DNA of 64,000 nt, taken from assembly GCA_949751835.1 (NCBI GenBank), contig CATKHK010000025.1, positions 372,001 through 436,000 of the forward strand, in the 5' to 3' direction. The DNA comes from Blepharisma japonicum (Eukaryota > Ciliophora > Heterotrichea > Heterotrichida > Blepharismidae). This document shows, in pieces, positions 46,401 to 60,100 of the stretch. The translations under genes and the position numbers were made by a program. Position 1 is the first letter of the stretch; every line of letters starts with the position of its first letter. The notes beneath the pieces are model-generated. The model saw nothing but the letters and a program-made list of their open reading frames with translations, searched no databases and was not told the origin of the DNA.

Positions 46401-49400
46401 CTCCCCTTCTTTTAGTCCTGATAGCGAATTTGATAATAAATTAAAATCTATTCTTTCAGAGCTTGCAAAATCATTAAGAATCTCTTTAATGCTACTCCTA
46501 AAGTTCGTCATTTTTCTCTCTATCTCAAATATTAGCCTTTTATGCGTAGCTCTCACTTTTGTCTCAACCTCACTGATTTTCATTAGTAATTCCATTTCTT
46601 CAAAAATTGCTTTAGCTGCTGATAAGCTATGGGCATCTTTATCTCTTATAATATCAAGTATTTTTTTATCTAGTTTATTATAATGATCAAAATATTGCTC
46701 TATTGCATATTTGATAGAAGAATCTAAGTTTTCAATGTCAATAATATCTTTGAACACATCTATTTCTTTAATATTGCTCAAAATTCCGAAATAATTAATT
46801 ATAATATCAATATCATTTTCTTCAATTTTATCCTTAGCGTATAATGGCGCTAAATTCCCAACTAAAGCCAATATACAAGATTTTATTATTTCTAAGAGTT
46901 TTTGATATTTTATGTCTAAATCACTCAAATTCAAATATCCCCCAATATTTTTTAAGTAGGCTTTAACTTCTTTGATCTGATTAGAACATAAATTAAAATC
47001 TTTAATTTCAAAACTCTTTTCTGCTTTCTTTATCATTTCAATAATAAAATTCTCATATATCAGCTTCAATTCAGAATTTTTCCCATTAAACTCTTCGAAA
47101 ATTTCAGCAATAAGACTCAAATTTTTCAGCTTAGCTTTTGCAACTTCAATTTCAAAATTTTCAATATCGTTTTTTTCATTTAATTTGAGCTGTTGTTCAA
47201 TATTATTCAAGAATTCTTCAGAAGAAGGAGTTTTTCCTTTTAGATGGTCTTCTCTAATTTTTTCTGATTCTTTAATTTCATTAAAGCTACGCTTATATGC
47301 TTCTACAGTATCTTTGAGTAGCACATTCTTTTCATGAACTGAACTATTGAATAGCATAATAGCAGAATTATATACTTCTTTAGTTCCTTCAATTACTGAA
47401 TTGACACAATTGTTATATTTATCTTTATATTCTTTAAATAAGCTAGATAATGTTTTTAAATCATCTAGCCTGTCTTTTATCATAAAATAATCTTTTATTC
47501 GTAGTGCAGTTTCAATCTCTCCTTTATAGACCTCAATTTGAATTTCTATTTTATCTCTTGATTCTACTGTCAAAAAACAATTAAAAATATTTTCAGGATC
47601 ATTAATAGGGGTTATCTCAAGAATTTTATGGAGAATATCTTCAGGGTCATCAGTCAATGGAGAAATCACATTAATATTACCTCTTGTTTTTTCCTCAATG
47701 TCAGCTATTAAATCTCTTGTGAAGCTATCATGAATTTTATTAATTGAGTTATTAATTCTTCCATGAATATTTTTAATTTCATTTTTTTCATATCTTGTAA
47801 ATGCATATGCAAAGGATTGAGAATGCTTTTTTAATCCAGGACAAAATTTAGCAAGAGAATGAGCTAAATTTTCGAATCCCTGAAATCTACCACCCTCATC
47901 TTTTCCACTTATTAAAATTATTGGTCTTACGCTTTTGCATTTTTGTATTGCATTAACGATTCCTCTGGTATTTGCTATATCAACTTCAGCTCCTGCAGTG
48001 TCCATAAGTCCTGGTGTATCACATACAAAAATTTCTGATTCTGTAGGAATTTTTACTGCAGTTATATTTTTGGTTTCAGATTGATTTAAATTAGAGACAT
48101 TAACCTTTTTGAGTACTTTATCATTTATTACTATTGGAACAATATGCTCTACGCCATTCTCTATTATTTTCGTCAGTATGGAGCCAGCTAGAAAATGGAC
48201 TGTAGTAGATTTTCCACACCCAGTTGACCCAATCAATAAAATTATATCTTTATTTTCCAAATTTTCAGTTGCAATTTTTGATTTTTCTATTAATCTAAAT
48301 AGTTCTTTAAAATTTATAGGGCTTAGGTTTGTAATAGTTTCTTTGATCAGTCTGACGGCATCGTCCCAACTTTGATTTTTTGAATACTTTTTCAAATTAT
48401 CAACAAGTCCATAATCTATCTTAGTATCAAATTTTCGCGCTTCTTCATTCAGAATTTCAAACTCTTGGTCTATATCTATTTGGTTTATCTTTTGCAAAAG
48501 CATTTCTGGAATTATAAATTTAAAGGATTTTAAAGAAAAATAGCACAAAATCTTTGATAAATGCTTTTCTAAACTTCATGGCATTGATTCAGTGTCTTCG
48601 TAAAGATCATCTAGAAACTTTATTTTGCTTTGAATATAATTGCTTTCTCTTTCTTTTAAAATCTTGTCCACTAATTGATTATAAAGCAAACAAAAATGTT
48701 TAAGCTCTTCTAAGGTCTTTTCTTCTTCATCTACTGACTCTTGCTCCCCTAGCTCCTTAAAACTCTCAATATCAGCTTGTGTCTCTTTTATCTTTTCAAA
48801 CAAGCTTTCAACATTTTTAATTTTATATTTTTCAAGCCCAAGTTTAAATTCTTCTTCAATATTAATTTCGCTTATTTTATCTGAATCAATTTTTTCATTT
48901 TCAAATGTTTCATAATTTATAGAAACTTTTTCAAGATCAGCAAATAATTTGTTCAATTCTGTTAATATTTCTTCTTGCTCTTTTTCTTTTCGATAGTTTC
49001 CTTTTTTATTTCAAAGATTAATATATTTTTTGCAATCCTCAATTTTTTTCAATAATTGTTCTTTATTGTTAATCTGATACTTTGCGAAGCCCTCTTGTAT
49101 TTTTTGTTGTAAATCATATAAATTTTCATTCTGGTAATCTTGAGTAAAACTACTTCTGCATTCAGTGAGCTGATCTAGTGGTGATTGCTCTTTTATATTC
49201 CCTAAGTTAGGTGCTTCATTTTTCTGCTCTTCAAAGAGAGGCACTTTGGCTTCATCAATTTTTTGAGAAATAGATTGAAAATCATTATCATCAGGTGTAA
49301 TTATATTATTATTTATTGGCTTTTCGCCAAAATAGATACTTTTCTCTATTTTTAAATTTAGATCAGCTTTATTTTCTTCAGAATTTTCTAGATCATTAGT

Positions 49401-49787
49401 TAAGATATCCAATGACTCTTCATTTATCTCTTGGAGAATAATCTCAATGCCAACATCTATAATTTCTTCTCCATTTTCTTGAATTGAGATCATCTGCTTG
49501 ATTGGTAAGCCTTGACCGAGATGGATATTGGCGGATCCCAGCTCAATTAAATCTGATGAAAAAGCCTTTAATATTAAGAAATCTCGATCATATTTTTCGA
49601 CTTCTGAATAAATTCGCCATGCTTTATTTAGAATCTCATTATCTGATTGGTGAACAAATTTTCCTGTTACTTGATTAATGAGTTGAAATTTGATCTCAAG
49701 GCTAGAGTTGATCTTAGCAATATTCTTTATTTCAGCATCAATAACTTTGATAACCATCATCACTTCAGGTTTCAATTTCTCCACCAT
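40446..49787 (-). CDS. giant GTPase-SecA motor-vWA fusion protein, copy A
   Basis: A single exon of 3,113 residues; about ten TGA codons are read as Trp and there is no internal TAA/TAG. Residues 1-120 may be a C2-like beta domain (weak). A G domain follows: GSTGCGKST at 520-528, DTPG at 590-593, and a poor G4 near FTRYEKNE. Residues about 750-2300 are helical repeats. Then comes a SecA-type motor: HPVQ, ILTGEGKS (Walker A, 2341-2346), LSKRD, SYGTFNE, DEVD (Walker B, about 2444-2447), GVTGTL, GRGID and GRSARQG (2771-2777), in SecA order. The C-terminal 215 residues resemble a vWA domain whose MIDAS is degenerate (QATESMS). SecA is normally a bacterial or plastid translocase; no signal, transit or membrane segment is seen here. 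Function unknown, partner paralogue adjacent. Confidence 0.88.
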
Positions 49788-50537
49788 TTATATTATTATA
49801 AGCTATAAAAATATTGGGGCTCAAGTGGACATAAAAGATGGAAAATGGCGAAATTTTTAGAGAGAGAGTTATCTATACAAAATTTAGTGCAAAAAATACT
49901 AGAAACAAGTAAAACCCCTACTATTTTCTAAAAATTAATTTGCCTCAATAAATGAGAATTAAAGAAACCATAAAAAAATTAAAAATATTTTAGGAAAGCA
50001 TGCATGCAGTATTTATATTTCATCCATAAATTATCGTTCTTGAGACTCTAATAGCAGATTGAAACAATCAAGCTCTAATTGGTAGAAGTTATAGCCCCAT
50101 TTTTATATGTAAATAAGAGCCTTTCAAGACATAGCCTTATTATTATCGTTAAGTATATAATTTAAGACTTGGAAAAGTAAATAAAAATCTAGAAACTTTA
50201 ACATCTATTTTAAAGTAGCAATTTAAGCTTTATTTGAAAGAATCAATATTAATAAATAAATAAATATGAAAAATATCTGTTCTTAGAAGTTAAGCGAATT
50301 ATTAATAATTCTTTATTAAAGCAAGCTTAAAGTCAATTAAAAACTTATAAAAGTTATAAATTAGTATTTTTAATATCTTAAAATTAGCATATTTCCAATT
50401 TTATTATATTCATTAGCTGCTTTTACTGTCTTAACAATGCAAAATTTCCTGAATCATGCAGGCCTAAGATTTTTGCAATTTAAATTGATTCATATAATAT
50501 CTATGCATTGATATTATATGAAGCTAAAATTTGATAA
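49788..50537. other. upstream region of giant gene A, duplicated non-coding DNA
   Basis: About 750 bp aligning with 60438-61182. In the unduplicated arrangement this was a divergent promoter between the giant gene and dynamitin. Well-conserved blocks include the 60 bp just upstream of the giant gene's ATG ('ttggggctcaagtggacata') and the 'cctgaatcatgcaggcctaa' block next to the dynamitin start. No ORF or RNA gene was seen. Confidence 0.7.
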
Positions 50538-50575
50538 ATAGAAGGAAAAGTCCAAGTATTAGAAACTCCAGACTA
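50538..50575 (+). pseudogene. 5' scrap of dynamitin gene with lost start codon
   Basis: It aligns with the first 38 bp of the intact dynamitin gene at 61183. The ATG has become ATA (50538-50540), a TAT-TAA end follows the breakpoint, and homology stops after 'ctccagacta'. It is therefore dead as a dynamitin gene. Confidence 0.85.
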
Positions 50576-50834
50576 TTAATTTTATTGTCATTTTAATATA
50601 AAAAAAATACCTAAGAAAGCTCATGGGAATTGTTAGCTTACCACGATTTAGAGGACTTTTATAATCGATGTCTTCAGCAAGACTCCATGAAATTTTTGGA
50701 GATTTAAGATGAAACTTGACATAGTTTCGAGATAGAAAGAGATCAAAGTAGCCTTTTTTACTAAGAATCGGATTTCAAAAGGGAACTGTAATTTTTATGA
50801 CTTCAAATTCCTGCTCCCAAGTATATTTACTCAT
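50559..50834 (-). pseudogene. truncated DNAAF4 5' end; chimeric 91-codon open frame
   Basis: The ATG at 50834 starts a copy of the CS domain of the DNAAF4-like gene (residues 1-64 align, with a two-codon deletion and Cys-Arg changed to Phe-Trp at a TGA). After the breakpoint at 50642 the frame runs on through 66 bp of filler and antisense to the dynamitin scrap, ending at TAA 50559-50561. It has no TPRs, so it cannot be a normal assembly factor. The promoter was duplicated too, so it may be transcribed. A relic or a nascent orphan CS-domain peptide are both possible. Confidence 0.8.
50576..50641. other. 66-bp filler at the duplication junction
   Basis: It lies between the end of copy A homology and the start of copy B homology. 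It matches neither flank in my reading. It is AT-rich and could be inserted DNA from end-joining or sequence that has since drifted. Confidence 0.7.
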
Positions 50835-51104
50835 TTTTTGAATTATTAAAATAAAGTAATATAGCAATTCGCTATTTAATTTAAATATGATTAATTAGAA
50901 ATATGTATGCAATATAAAGAGAAAATATAAACCAATTAATTAATTTCGATTTACCTGCAATAGGGTAAAAAATAATTAATAATCTCATTAGAAAATTTAA
51001 GAATTGCAACATTCAGTAAGAATATATTTAAAATCGTTAAATATATACTATATATTATTACAAGTATCAAAAATTTTGATAATCTTTTGAAATTATCTTA
51101 AGAT

Positions 51105-54100
51105 TTAGCGATAAATGCTAGAAAAGCCTCTATTAAAGCTTGCCATTTCATACTGTCTTTGATAAAGGTTCACAGCATCTTCGCCTGAAGTCAATCTCAA
51201 GATCTCTTTGCAAATTGCATTACTTAGATTTTCCGCTCCTGAAGAAGAATTTATATCTAAATAAGTATTAGTTCCTCTTGTCGTTTCACCTATCTCTTCA
51301 AAAGCATTTCTTGAGTTTTGGCTTGTATAAAATCCATGAATCGGAATGCAATTTCTTGCAGCCTTTGCCAGTTCTTCATGATAGTTTTCCATAGAATTTG
51401 GTTGGGAATGTTTATGCTTCTTTTTCTTACCAAATTGATTATTAAACGGATTTGGAGGGGGACTATTTTCAAAGTCTCCAATTAGAATTACTTGAGAAAT
51501 CTTTTCATGCTTATGTCTGTCATTGATATATGTCAATGCTGTATTGATTGCTTCATTTCCTTTTCCACCTTGAGTACGAATTTCTTTGATAAAGGATTCT
51601 AATACTTCTGGTTTATTTGACCAAGAAGATTCTTGAAATATTAAATCATGAGGGCAAGAAGACGTTCTATAAATGCAATATTTAATTTGGAAACACCCCG
51701 GACTAACTCCTTTTTTACCTAAAATTTCTCGAATGCGTTTAAAAATAATCCCAACTGTATTCTTGGCATTTTGGAGAAGATGAGACATGGGCTCTGTAGC
51801 CTGAAGCAAGATAATGATATTATAGCTATTTTCTGTAAAGTTTGAAATATTCTGCTCAAGTATGAAACTTTTGAATCCGCCAAGATTTCCGTGAGTGATA
51901 TTATTTAAGAATTCAATAGACCTATCATGAGACTCTTTAACATATTTCACATGCTTATTTTCATTACTATTTTTGGTTTCATAAAATTCATTTCTTTTTT
52001 GACACAAAAGTTCATAGATTGTGTTATTATTGCGAGCATTTAAAATATCTATATCACTGATTTGGAATTTTTGCAGCTCTTCAGCAAGCAATACCATGCT
52101 AAACGATCCTTGCTGCCCTTGTCTTGCTGATCTACCCATTATTTGAGTTTCTTCTGATGCATCTTCAGATAAGAAAGTTTGAATTACATGAACTCCACCA
52201 TTATCTTCAACAGTTTTATTTTGGCATTTAAAATCAATTCCACGTCCGAATACTCTGGTAAATAAGCTAACATATCCAGATATTGTTGCCTGATTAACCA
52301 ATCTATAGCGGTCTCCTGACCTTAACTCTTCTGTCACTATTTGAATGTGATGTCGTTTTCAGCTTGGATTAGAATTATTATAGAAATTCATTAGTTTTTC
52401 AGAAGTTTCAAAAAATATTAGAATTGCCCTCTCTCCTCGGTTTTTTCCAGTAATATGGCTATTAATTTCTTCAATTATCCTTTGAAAATAATTTTCTTTA
52501 TCATTTTCGACGTGAATATCAGCATTTTCACTGAAAGCTCTATTGTTGTCTCCAAACACAGAAGGCATGTAGGTGGAATTTCTTATATTATAATCATTTT
52601 CAATAATAGTTTTTTCATGATGGCCAAGAGTTTTTAGAGTCCCTGTTACTCCCATAATATGAGTAAAATTATTTGGCATTTCAGCATAGGAAAAATCTCC
52701 ACACCTTATGCTAATTCCAATGTGATTTTCAAGGCTTCGCTTGCTTATGCGACCATTTTCATGCTCTTTATAATAAGCCCACATAGTATAATATCCATAG
52801 CTTGTATGGAATGACACTCCATCATGCATTTTGTACCCTATACGATCATCTTGCAAAATGTACTCATGCGAATCTAAATATTGAAGATAATATATCATAT
52901 CTTTTGTTGCTTCAACAATCAATTCTTGATAATTAGAAAAATAAGACCGGCATTTCATAAATTCTTGAGATTTAAATATATCTGTTAAATTGAGATTTCC
53001 ATCTCTTCTACTTCAAATGAGATTAATCAGATTTTTTATAAAATCATTTTGAATTTTAGTAGCGGGCCTAAAAATTTTACCATAAAATGCTTTGCTGAAG
53101 AATACATCGACTTCATCAATCAATAATATTCTTGATCGCTCACTTTCTGAATGAACTCTAAAATCTGCATCCTCTGAATTCGGATATATTTCATTTTTAA
53201 CAAATTCTCTTATATCTATTTTGCTATTGATCTCATTCTCACATAGTTCATTAAAAGTCCCATATCTGATAAAGTCAGAAATATTTAAGCAGTTAAATAA
53301 TTGACTAAACTCTTCATAATCTCTTGTGCTTAAGTGCTCACTATAGCATGCACATCTTACGCTGAATCCCAATAGAGCTAGCATTGCTGATGTTAGACCT
53401 AAAGTCACAGATTTTCCCTCTCCTGTCAAAATTTGTATGAGGTTATTGGCAAATGTTGTTTGGCCGCTATAGCCAATACCAATCATCCTAAATATTGATA
53501 AAACTTGAACAGGGTGAGGCGACAATATCGCTTTATAATTATTCTCATTTGAATCAGGGTTAGTTTTTTTAATATTCAAAAGAGTTCACAATGTAGCTAA
53601 ATAAGCAAGAAGCTTTGGAATAATTTTTTTATCTATTGTGTCTAATTTTTTCTTAGAAGACATAAAGCCAAAACCAAAGCCAGCAGAGAATTTACTACAT
53701 ATAAGCACTGAAAGTTCATCAATTGCGTTACCTATACTTGAATCTGTTGTTAATTTTATATATTTACTGCTAATCTTTTTATAAAACTTTTCATACTTTG
53801 TAAAGTGCTCGGTTAATACAGTTTTATCTATATTCGATCCATCTATTCTTTCCATAACATAAACTATATTGAATTTCTCTGTTCTATCTGACCATAATCT
53901 ATGCTTTTCGGTTTCAAAAAATTTATGCTCATCAATTATTATAAGTCCAGTGTTCTCTTTTTCAAGTTCATCATAAATCGCTCTTACTTTTAAGCTGTTA
54001 TGGCTCTTAAATTGAACTAAAAGCTTATCAATTAATTTATCAAGTCTTTCCTTCGCTGGAGGAAAGTTTATTGATATAGTTTTTATGCTGATTAGTGATT

Positions 54101-57100
54101 TAATAGCATCATTAATTGAGGTTGAAGGATTTGAAGCTAGAATTTTATGACTTTCTACTTTTTGATTAATGGTATCTTCGATTTTATTCAATATTTCTGT
54201 TAAATCTATTCCTTTAATATATATTGAATTTTTAAATGAACATAAGAGTCTATAGCCAATTCTAAGCTTTGCATAGTCAGCGTCTAAGAAGTCTTCTTTA
54301 TTAATACACTCGAATGTATTTTGTTTGACATTATCAATTTCTGCTTTCAATGAGCTAATACATTCATCATAAATTTGAGAGAATTTTAAAATATGGCTTT
54401 CAATTTCTCCAAACTTCATCATTGAGCGAAAGTTTTCTTTTAATGATTTAAAGCTATCATCAAGTATTTTTTCGTGGTTTATTTCATCATCTTGAACTGT
54501 GAAATTCTTTAAATAGCTCGCAATGCCAGAAAATTCATTATTTAGCTCATCTGAAATTTCTAAATAGTTTTGACAATATGATAATTTCAAATAAAGTTCT
54601 ATTGGATTACTATCATAATAATATTCTTCTTCAAATTCTACATTATCACAATTTTTACAATGCAAGGATTTGAATTCTTTTAAATTCTGAAGTAATATGT
54701 CATACTCTCTGATTTTGTCAAGATGATAGTTACTAAATTGGGTATTATTAGGAGGTTTTGACATGTTATAATTCCTATATATAGTTACAAAGAAATCTGA
54801 CAAAGAAGAATAAATGTTTTGAGTCGGCCAATCAAGAAAATATAACCCGCTTCCATTTGTTTTGTCAATAAGTTTAATATTAAACTCGACTATTCTTCGA
54901 AAATCTTTTCAGCTGGATACAATAATATCTACTTTTTCATTTTTTATATTTCTTATGCGGTGGCATATGCCTTCAAATTTTTTATTTATTTCTTCTCCTA
55001 GCTTTTTATCAATGAGATTTTTTCCATCATTTCCTAAAGCCTTCCGAATGGTTTGATAATGCTCATATATTGCTGCTTTCTCCAATGCTAATTCTAGATC
55101 ATTTTGCTTTAAAGCATTGCATGCTTCATCAATAATCAAATTCAAAACTTCCTTCAGCTTGCCTTTTGAGTCATTTATTGACTTTGAACCTCTTTTATTA
55201 AAAATATCATCAATAATTATTTGACACAATTTTTCTATATCCTTGTCTTTAGTAGCAATTTCTAGTAGAATTGCTCTTTCTTCTTTATTTATCTTTAAAT
55301 TCTTCTTTCATTCTTTAATTTTCAGCTTTACATTATTTTCAATCTCCTCTGGGAAAAACTGATAAATGTTTTCGATTGATTTAATTTTTTGCTTTTTATC
55401 GTAATAATTGCTTTTACTCATTTCTTCTTCAATAATTTCTATTTTTTTATACACAATTTGTTTTATTTTTTCAATGCAGTCGGTAAAATTAGGATTTTGT
55501 TGCGCTGCTTTTTCAAGCTCTTTAATAATATATTTTGGACTAATAAAATCTTTATAAGATTCAATTGGAATTTTGTCGAAATTTTCTGGAATAGATTGTG
55601 GAAGATTTTCAATCCTTGTTTTTAATCGTAAAATCTCAGGTTCTAATGGACTTGTGATTTCTGAATAGCTTAAAATGGGACATATTTTTTCAAGATTTCC
55701 AATAAAAGTCTCTGCATCACAGTAGCTATATTTATTAATTTCATGTTCAATTCTTTTAATCCATTTCTTTATTTTATCTGCAAAGAAATTATAAAAGTTT
55801 ACTTCTGACTCGACTAGGCTTAATTTAACCTCTTTATCAACATAGCTAAAAATTGTTTCTTTAGCACTTTTAATATTCTTTTGATTTTCTACAACCTTAT
55901 TTATATTTTCATCTTCAATTTTTATGCTTGCCTTATCCAAGCAAAATTGACTTGCTCCCATAAGATTTACTATAATTGATTGTATTTTATTTGAGATTAT
56001 TCTGAAATTACTGCGCCTCTTAAGCTTATCCAAATTATTTATTAATATTTCTGCTTCAGAAAATTCACAATTATCTATGCAAGTAATGATATTTTTTTCA
56101 GTTTCACTAATTTGTTTGCAAAATTCATTTTGAATTTCTAAAAAACGTTTCGAAAACGTGGTTTTATTAGCTGTGATTTGGTCTATTAAAGATAGTGATT
56201 CAAATATTAGAGAAGATAAATAGTATTGATTTATTTGATTCTCATGCTTATAGTGTTCAGATGTATTAAATAGCTCTTGCTCAATACGATTTATTTTAGT
56301 ATTGTATTCTTCAAGTATATCTCTACATTCCAAATAGTCCATAATAGATTGAGCTTTATTTCTTAGATCAATTCCTTTTTCAAATGCAGAGTATAATCCT
56401 TGAGAAGCTTCTTTGCATTGGGATTCTGTCAATGATTCTTTACTAATGAATCTTTCTATTATAGCGAAATGAGCCTGAAAATTTTGATGGATTTGCTGCC
56501 AATTTTTCCTAAGAAACTCAGTAAATTTCATTCATAAATCTTCAGAGTTTTTAAATGATATTTCTTTGCATATTTTTAAATAATTTAATGAATAGTTTGC
56601 TTTTGTTCAGTTAATATTTTCCTTAGGATGAGCACTTTTGATTTGCTTTTCTTCTTCTTCTTCTTTTGCAGGTATCTTAAATTCATCCATATCTTCATGA
56701 TAATTTTCCTTAAGCGCATCAGTTTCCAAGCTATTTTGATCCTCAGCAGATGATTTTGATTCTTCTATTTCATTGAGAAATTCAGCTTTAATTTCATTTA
56801 AAACTTGATTAATACGGCCTTTAAATTGAATATAATAGCTTTCTCCTGTCTTTTCTAATGAGGGTATAAACTCTTTTAAAGTTTCAAGTGATTTCATTTG
56901 ATTTACAATCTCAAAAGCTGTTTTAATTGAACTGGAGTGTTCAATATTTAAGTCAATATCTTTAAATTTTGAATCAATTTTATCCACGAACTTAATAATT
57001 TCGTTATTAATTTTGTCTAATTCTGACTCACAAGCACCGGGGCAAATTCTTTCTATTCACTCCCCTTCTTTTAATCCTGCTAACGAATTTGATAATAAAT

Positions 57101-60100
57101 TAAAATCTATTCTTTCAGAGCTTGAAAAATCATTAAGAATCTCTTTAATGCTACTCCTAAAGCTCGCCATTTTTCTCTCTATCTCAAATATTAGATTTTT
57201 ATGCGTAGTTCTCACTTTTGTCTCAACCTCACTGATTTTCATTAGTAATTCCATTTCTTCAAAAATTGCTTTAGCAGCTGATAAGCTATGGGCATCTTTA
57301 TCTCTTATAATATCAAGTATTTTTTCATCTAGTTTATTATAATGATCAAGATATTGCTCTATTGCATTTTTGATAGAAGAATCTAAGTTTTCAATGTCAA
57401 TAATATCTTTGAACACATCTATTTCTTTAATATTGCTCAAAATTCCGAAATAATTAATTATAGTATCAATATAATTTTCTTCAATTTTACCATTAGTGTA
57501 TAATGGCGCTAAATTCCCAACTAAAGCCAATATACAAGATTTTATTATTTCTAAGAGCTTTTGATATTTTATGTCTAAATCACTCAAATTCAAATATCTC
57601 CCAATATTTTTTAAGTAGGCTTTAACTTCTTTGATCTGATTAGAACATAAATTAAAATCTTTAATTTCAAAACTCTTTTCTGCTTTCTTTATCATTTCAA
57701 TAATAAAATTCTCATATATCAGCTTCAATTCAGAATTTTTCCCATTAAACTCTTCGAAAATTTCAGCAATAAGACTCAAATTTTTCAGCTTAGCTTTCGC
57801 AACTTCAATGTCAAAATTTTCAATATCGTTTTTTTCATTTAATTTGAGCTGTAGTTCAATATTACTCAAGAATTCTTCAGAAGAAGGAGTTTTTCCTTTT
57901 AGATGGTCTTCTCTAATTTTTTCTGATTCTTTGATTTCATTAAAGCTACGCTTATATGCTTCTACAGTATCTTTGAGTAGCACATTCTTTTCATGAACTG
58001 AACTATTGAATAGCATAATAGCAGAATTAAATACTTCTTTAGTTCCTTCAATTACTGAATTGACACATTTATTATATTTATCTTCATATTCTCTAAATAA
58101 GCTAGATAATGTTTTTAAATCATCTAGCCTGTCTTTTATCATAAAATAATCTTTTATTCGTAGTGCAGTTTCAATCTCTCCTTTATAGACCTCGATTTGA
58201 TTTTCTATTCTATCTCTTGATTCTACTGTCAAAAAACAATTGAAAATATTTTCAGGATCATTAATAGGGGTTATCTCAAGTATTTTATGGAGAATATCTT
58301 CAGGGTCATCAGTCAATGGAGAAATCACATTAATATTATCTCTTGTTTTTTTCTCAATGTCAGCTATTAAATCTCTTGTGAGGCTATCATGATTTTCATT
58401 AATTGAATTATTAATTCTTCCATGAATATTTTTAATTTCATTTTTTTCATATCTTGTAAATGCATATGCAAAGGATTGAGAATGATTTTTTAATCCAGGA
58501 CAAAATTTAGCAAGAGAATGAGCTAAATTTTTGAATCCCTGAAATCTACCACCTTCATCTTTTCCACTTATTAAAATTATTGGTCTTACGCTTTTGCATT
58601 TTTGTATTGCATTAACGATTCCTCTGGTATTTGCTATATCAACTTCAGCTCCTGCAGTGTCCATAAGTCCTGGTGTATCACATACAAAAATTTCTGATTC
58701 TGTAGGAATTTTTACTGCAGTTATATTTTTAGTTTCAGATTTATTTAAGTTAGAAACATTAACCTTTTTGAGTACTTCATCATTTATTACTATTGGAACA
58801 ATATGCTCAACGCCATTCTCTGTTATTTTCGTTAGTATGGAGCCAGCTAGAAAATGGACTGTCGTAGATTTTCCACACCCAGTTGACCCAATCAGTAAAA
58901 TTATATCTTTATTTTCCAGATTTTCAGTTGCGATTTTTGATTTTTCTATTAATCTAAATAGTTCTTTAAAATTTACAGGGCTTAGGTTTGTAATAATATT
59001 TTTGATCAGTCTAACTGCATCGTCCCAACTTTGATTGTTTGAATAATTTTTCAAATCATCAACAAGTCCATAATCTATCTTAGTATCAACTTTTCGTGCT
59101 TGTTCATTCAGAATTTCAAACTCTTGGTCTATATTTATTTGGTTTATCTTTTGCAAAAGTATTTCTGGAATTATAAATTTAAAGGATTTTAAAGAAAAAT
59201 AGCACAAAATCTTTGATAAATGCTTTTCTAAACTTCATGGCATTGATTCAGTGTCTTCGTAAAGATCATCTAGAAACTTTATTTTGCTTTGAATATAATT
59301 ACTTTCTCTTTCTTTTAGAATCTTGCTTACTAATTGATTATAAAGCAAACAAAAATGTTTAAGCTCTTCTAAGGTCTTTTCTTCTTCATCTACTGACTCT
59401 TGCTCCCCTATCTCCTGAAAAATCTCAATATCAGCTTTTGTCTCTTTTATCTTTTCAAACAAGCTTTCAACATTTTTAATTTTATATTTTTCAAGCCCAA
59501 GTTTAAATTCTTCTTCAATATTAATTTCGCTTATTTTATCTGAATCAATTTTTTCATTTTCATAATTTATAGAGACTTTTTCAAGATCAGCAAATAATTT
59601 GTTCAATTCTGTTAATATTTCTTCTTTCTCTTTTGCTTTTTGATAGTTTCCTTTTTTATTTCGAAGATTAATAATTTTTTCACAATCCTTAATTTTTTTC
59701 AATAATTGTTCTTTATTGTTAATCTGATACTTTACGAAGCCCTCTTGTATTTTTTGTTGTAAATCATATAAATCTTTATTCCGGGGATCTTGAGTAAAAC
59801 TACTTCTGCATTCAGTGAGCTGATCTAGTGGTGATTGCTCTTCTATATTCCCTAAGTTAGGTGCTTCATTTTTCTCCTCTTCAAAGATAGGCACTTTGGT
59901 TTCATCATTTTTTTGAGAAATAGATTGAGAATCATTATCATCAGGGATAACTATACTATTATTTATTGGCTTTTCGCCAAAACAGATACTTTTCTCTATT
60001 TTTAAATTTAGATCAACTTTATTTTCCTCAGAACTTTCTAGGTCATTAGCTAAGATATCCCATGACTCATCATTTATCTCTTGAAGAATAATCTCAATGC

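Larger units (their letters stand above)
39967..50575. repeat. segmental duplication, copy A (about 10.6 kb)
   Basis: The region aligns colinearly with 50642-61220. Offsets are 10,675 at the left edge, 10,659 and 10,650 at the stop and start of the giant gene, and 10,645 at the right edge, so only small indels separate the copies. It begins inside codon 65-67 of the DNAAF4-like gene and ends about 38 bp into a dynamitin 5' end. Coding divergence in one 716-residue stretch is about 6% by eye; non-coding parts are also clearly alignable. Confidence 0.93.

Noticed and set aside
40446-49787. A row of ten small genes, or a decayed pseudogene
   Set aside because: All pieces are in one frame, gaps contain no TAA/TAG, and the paralogue has the same structure, so TGA=Trp explains the breaks.
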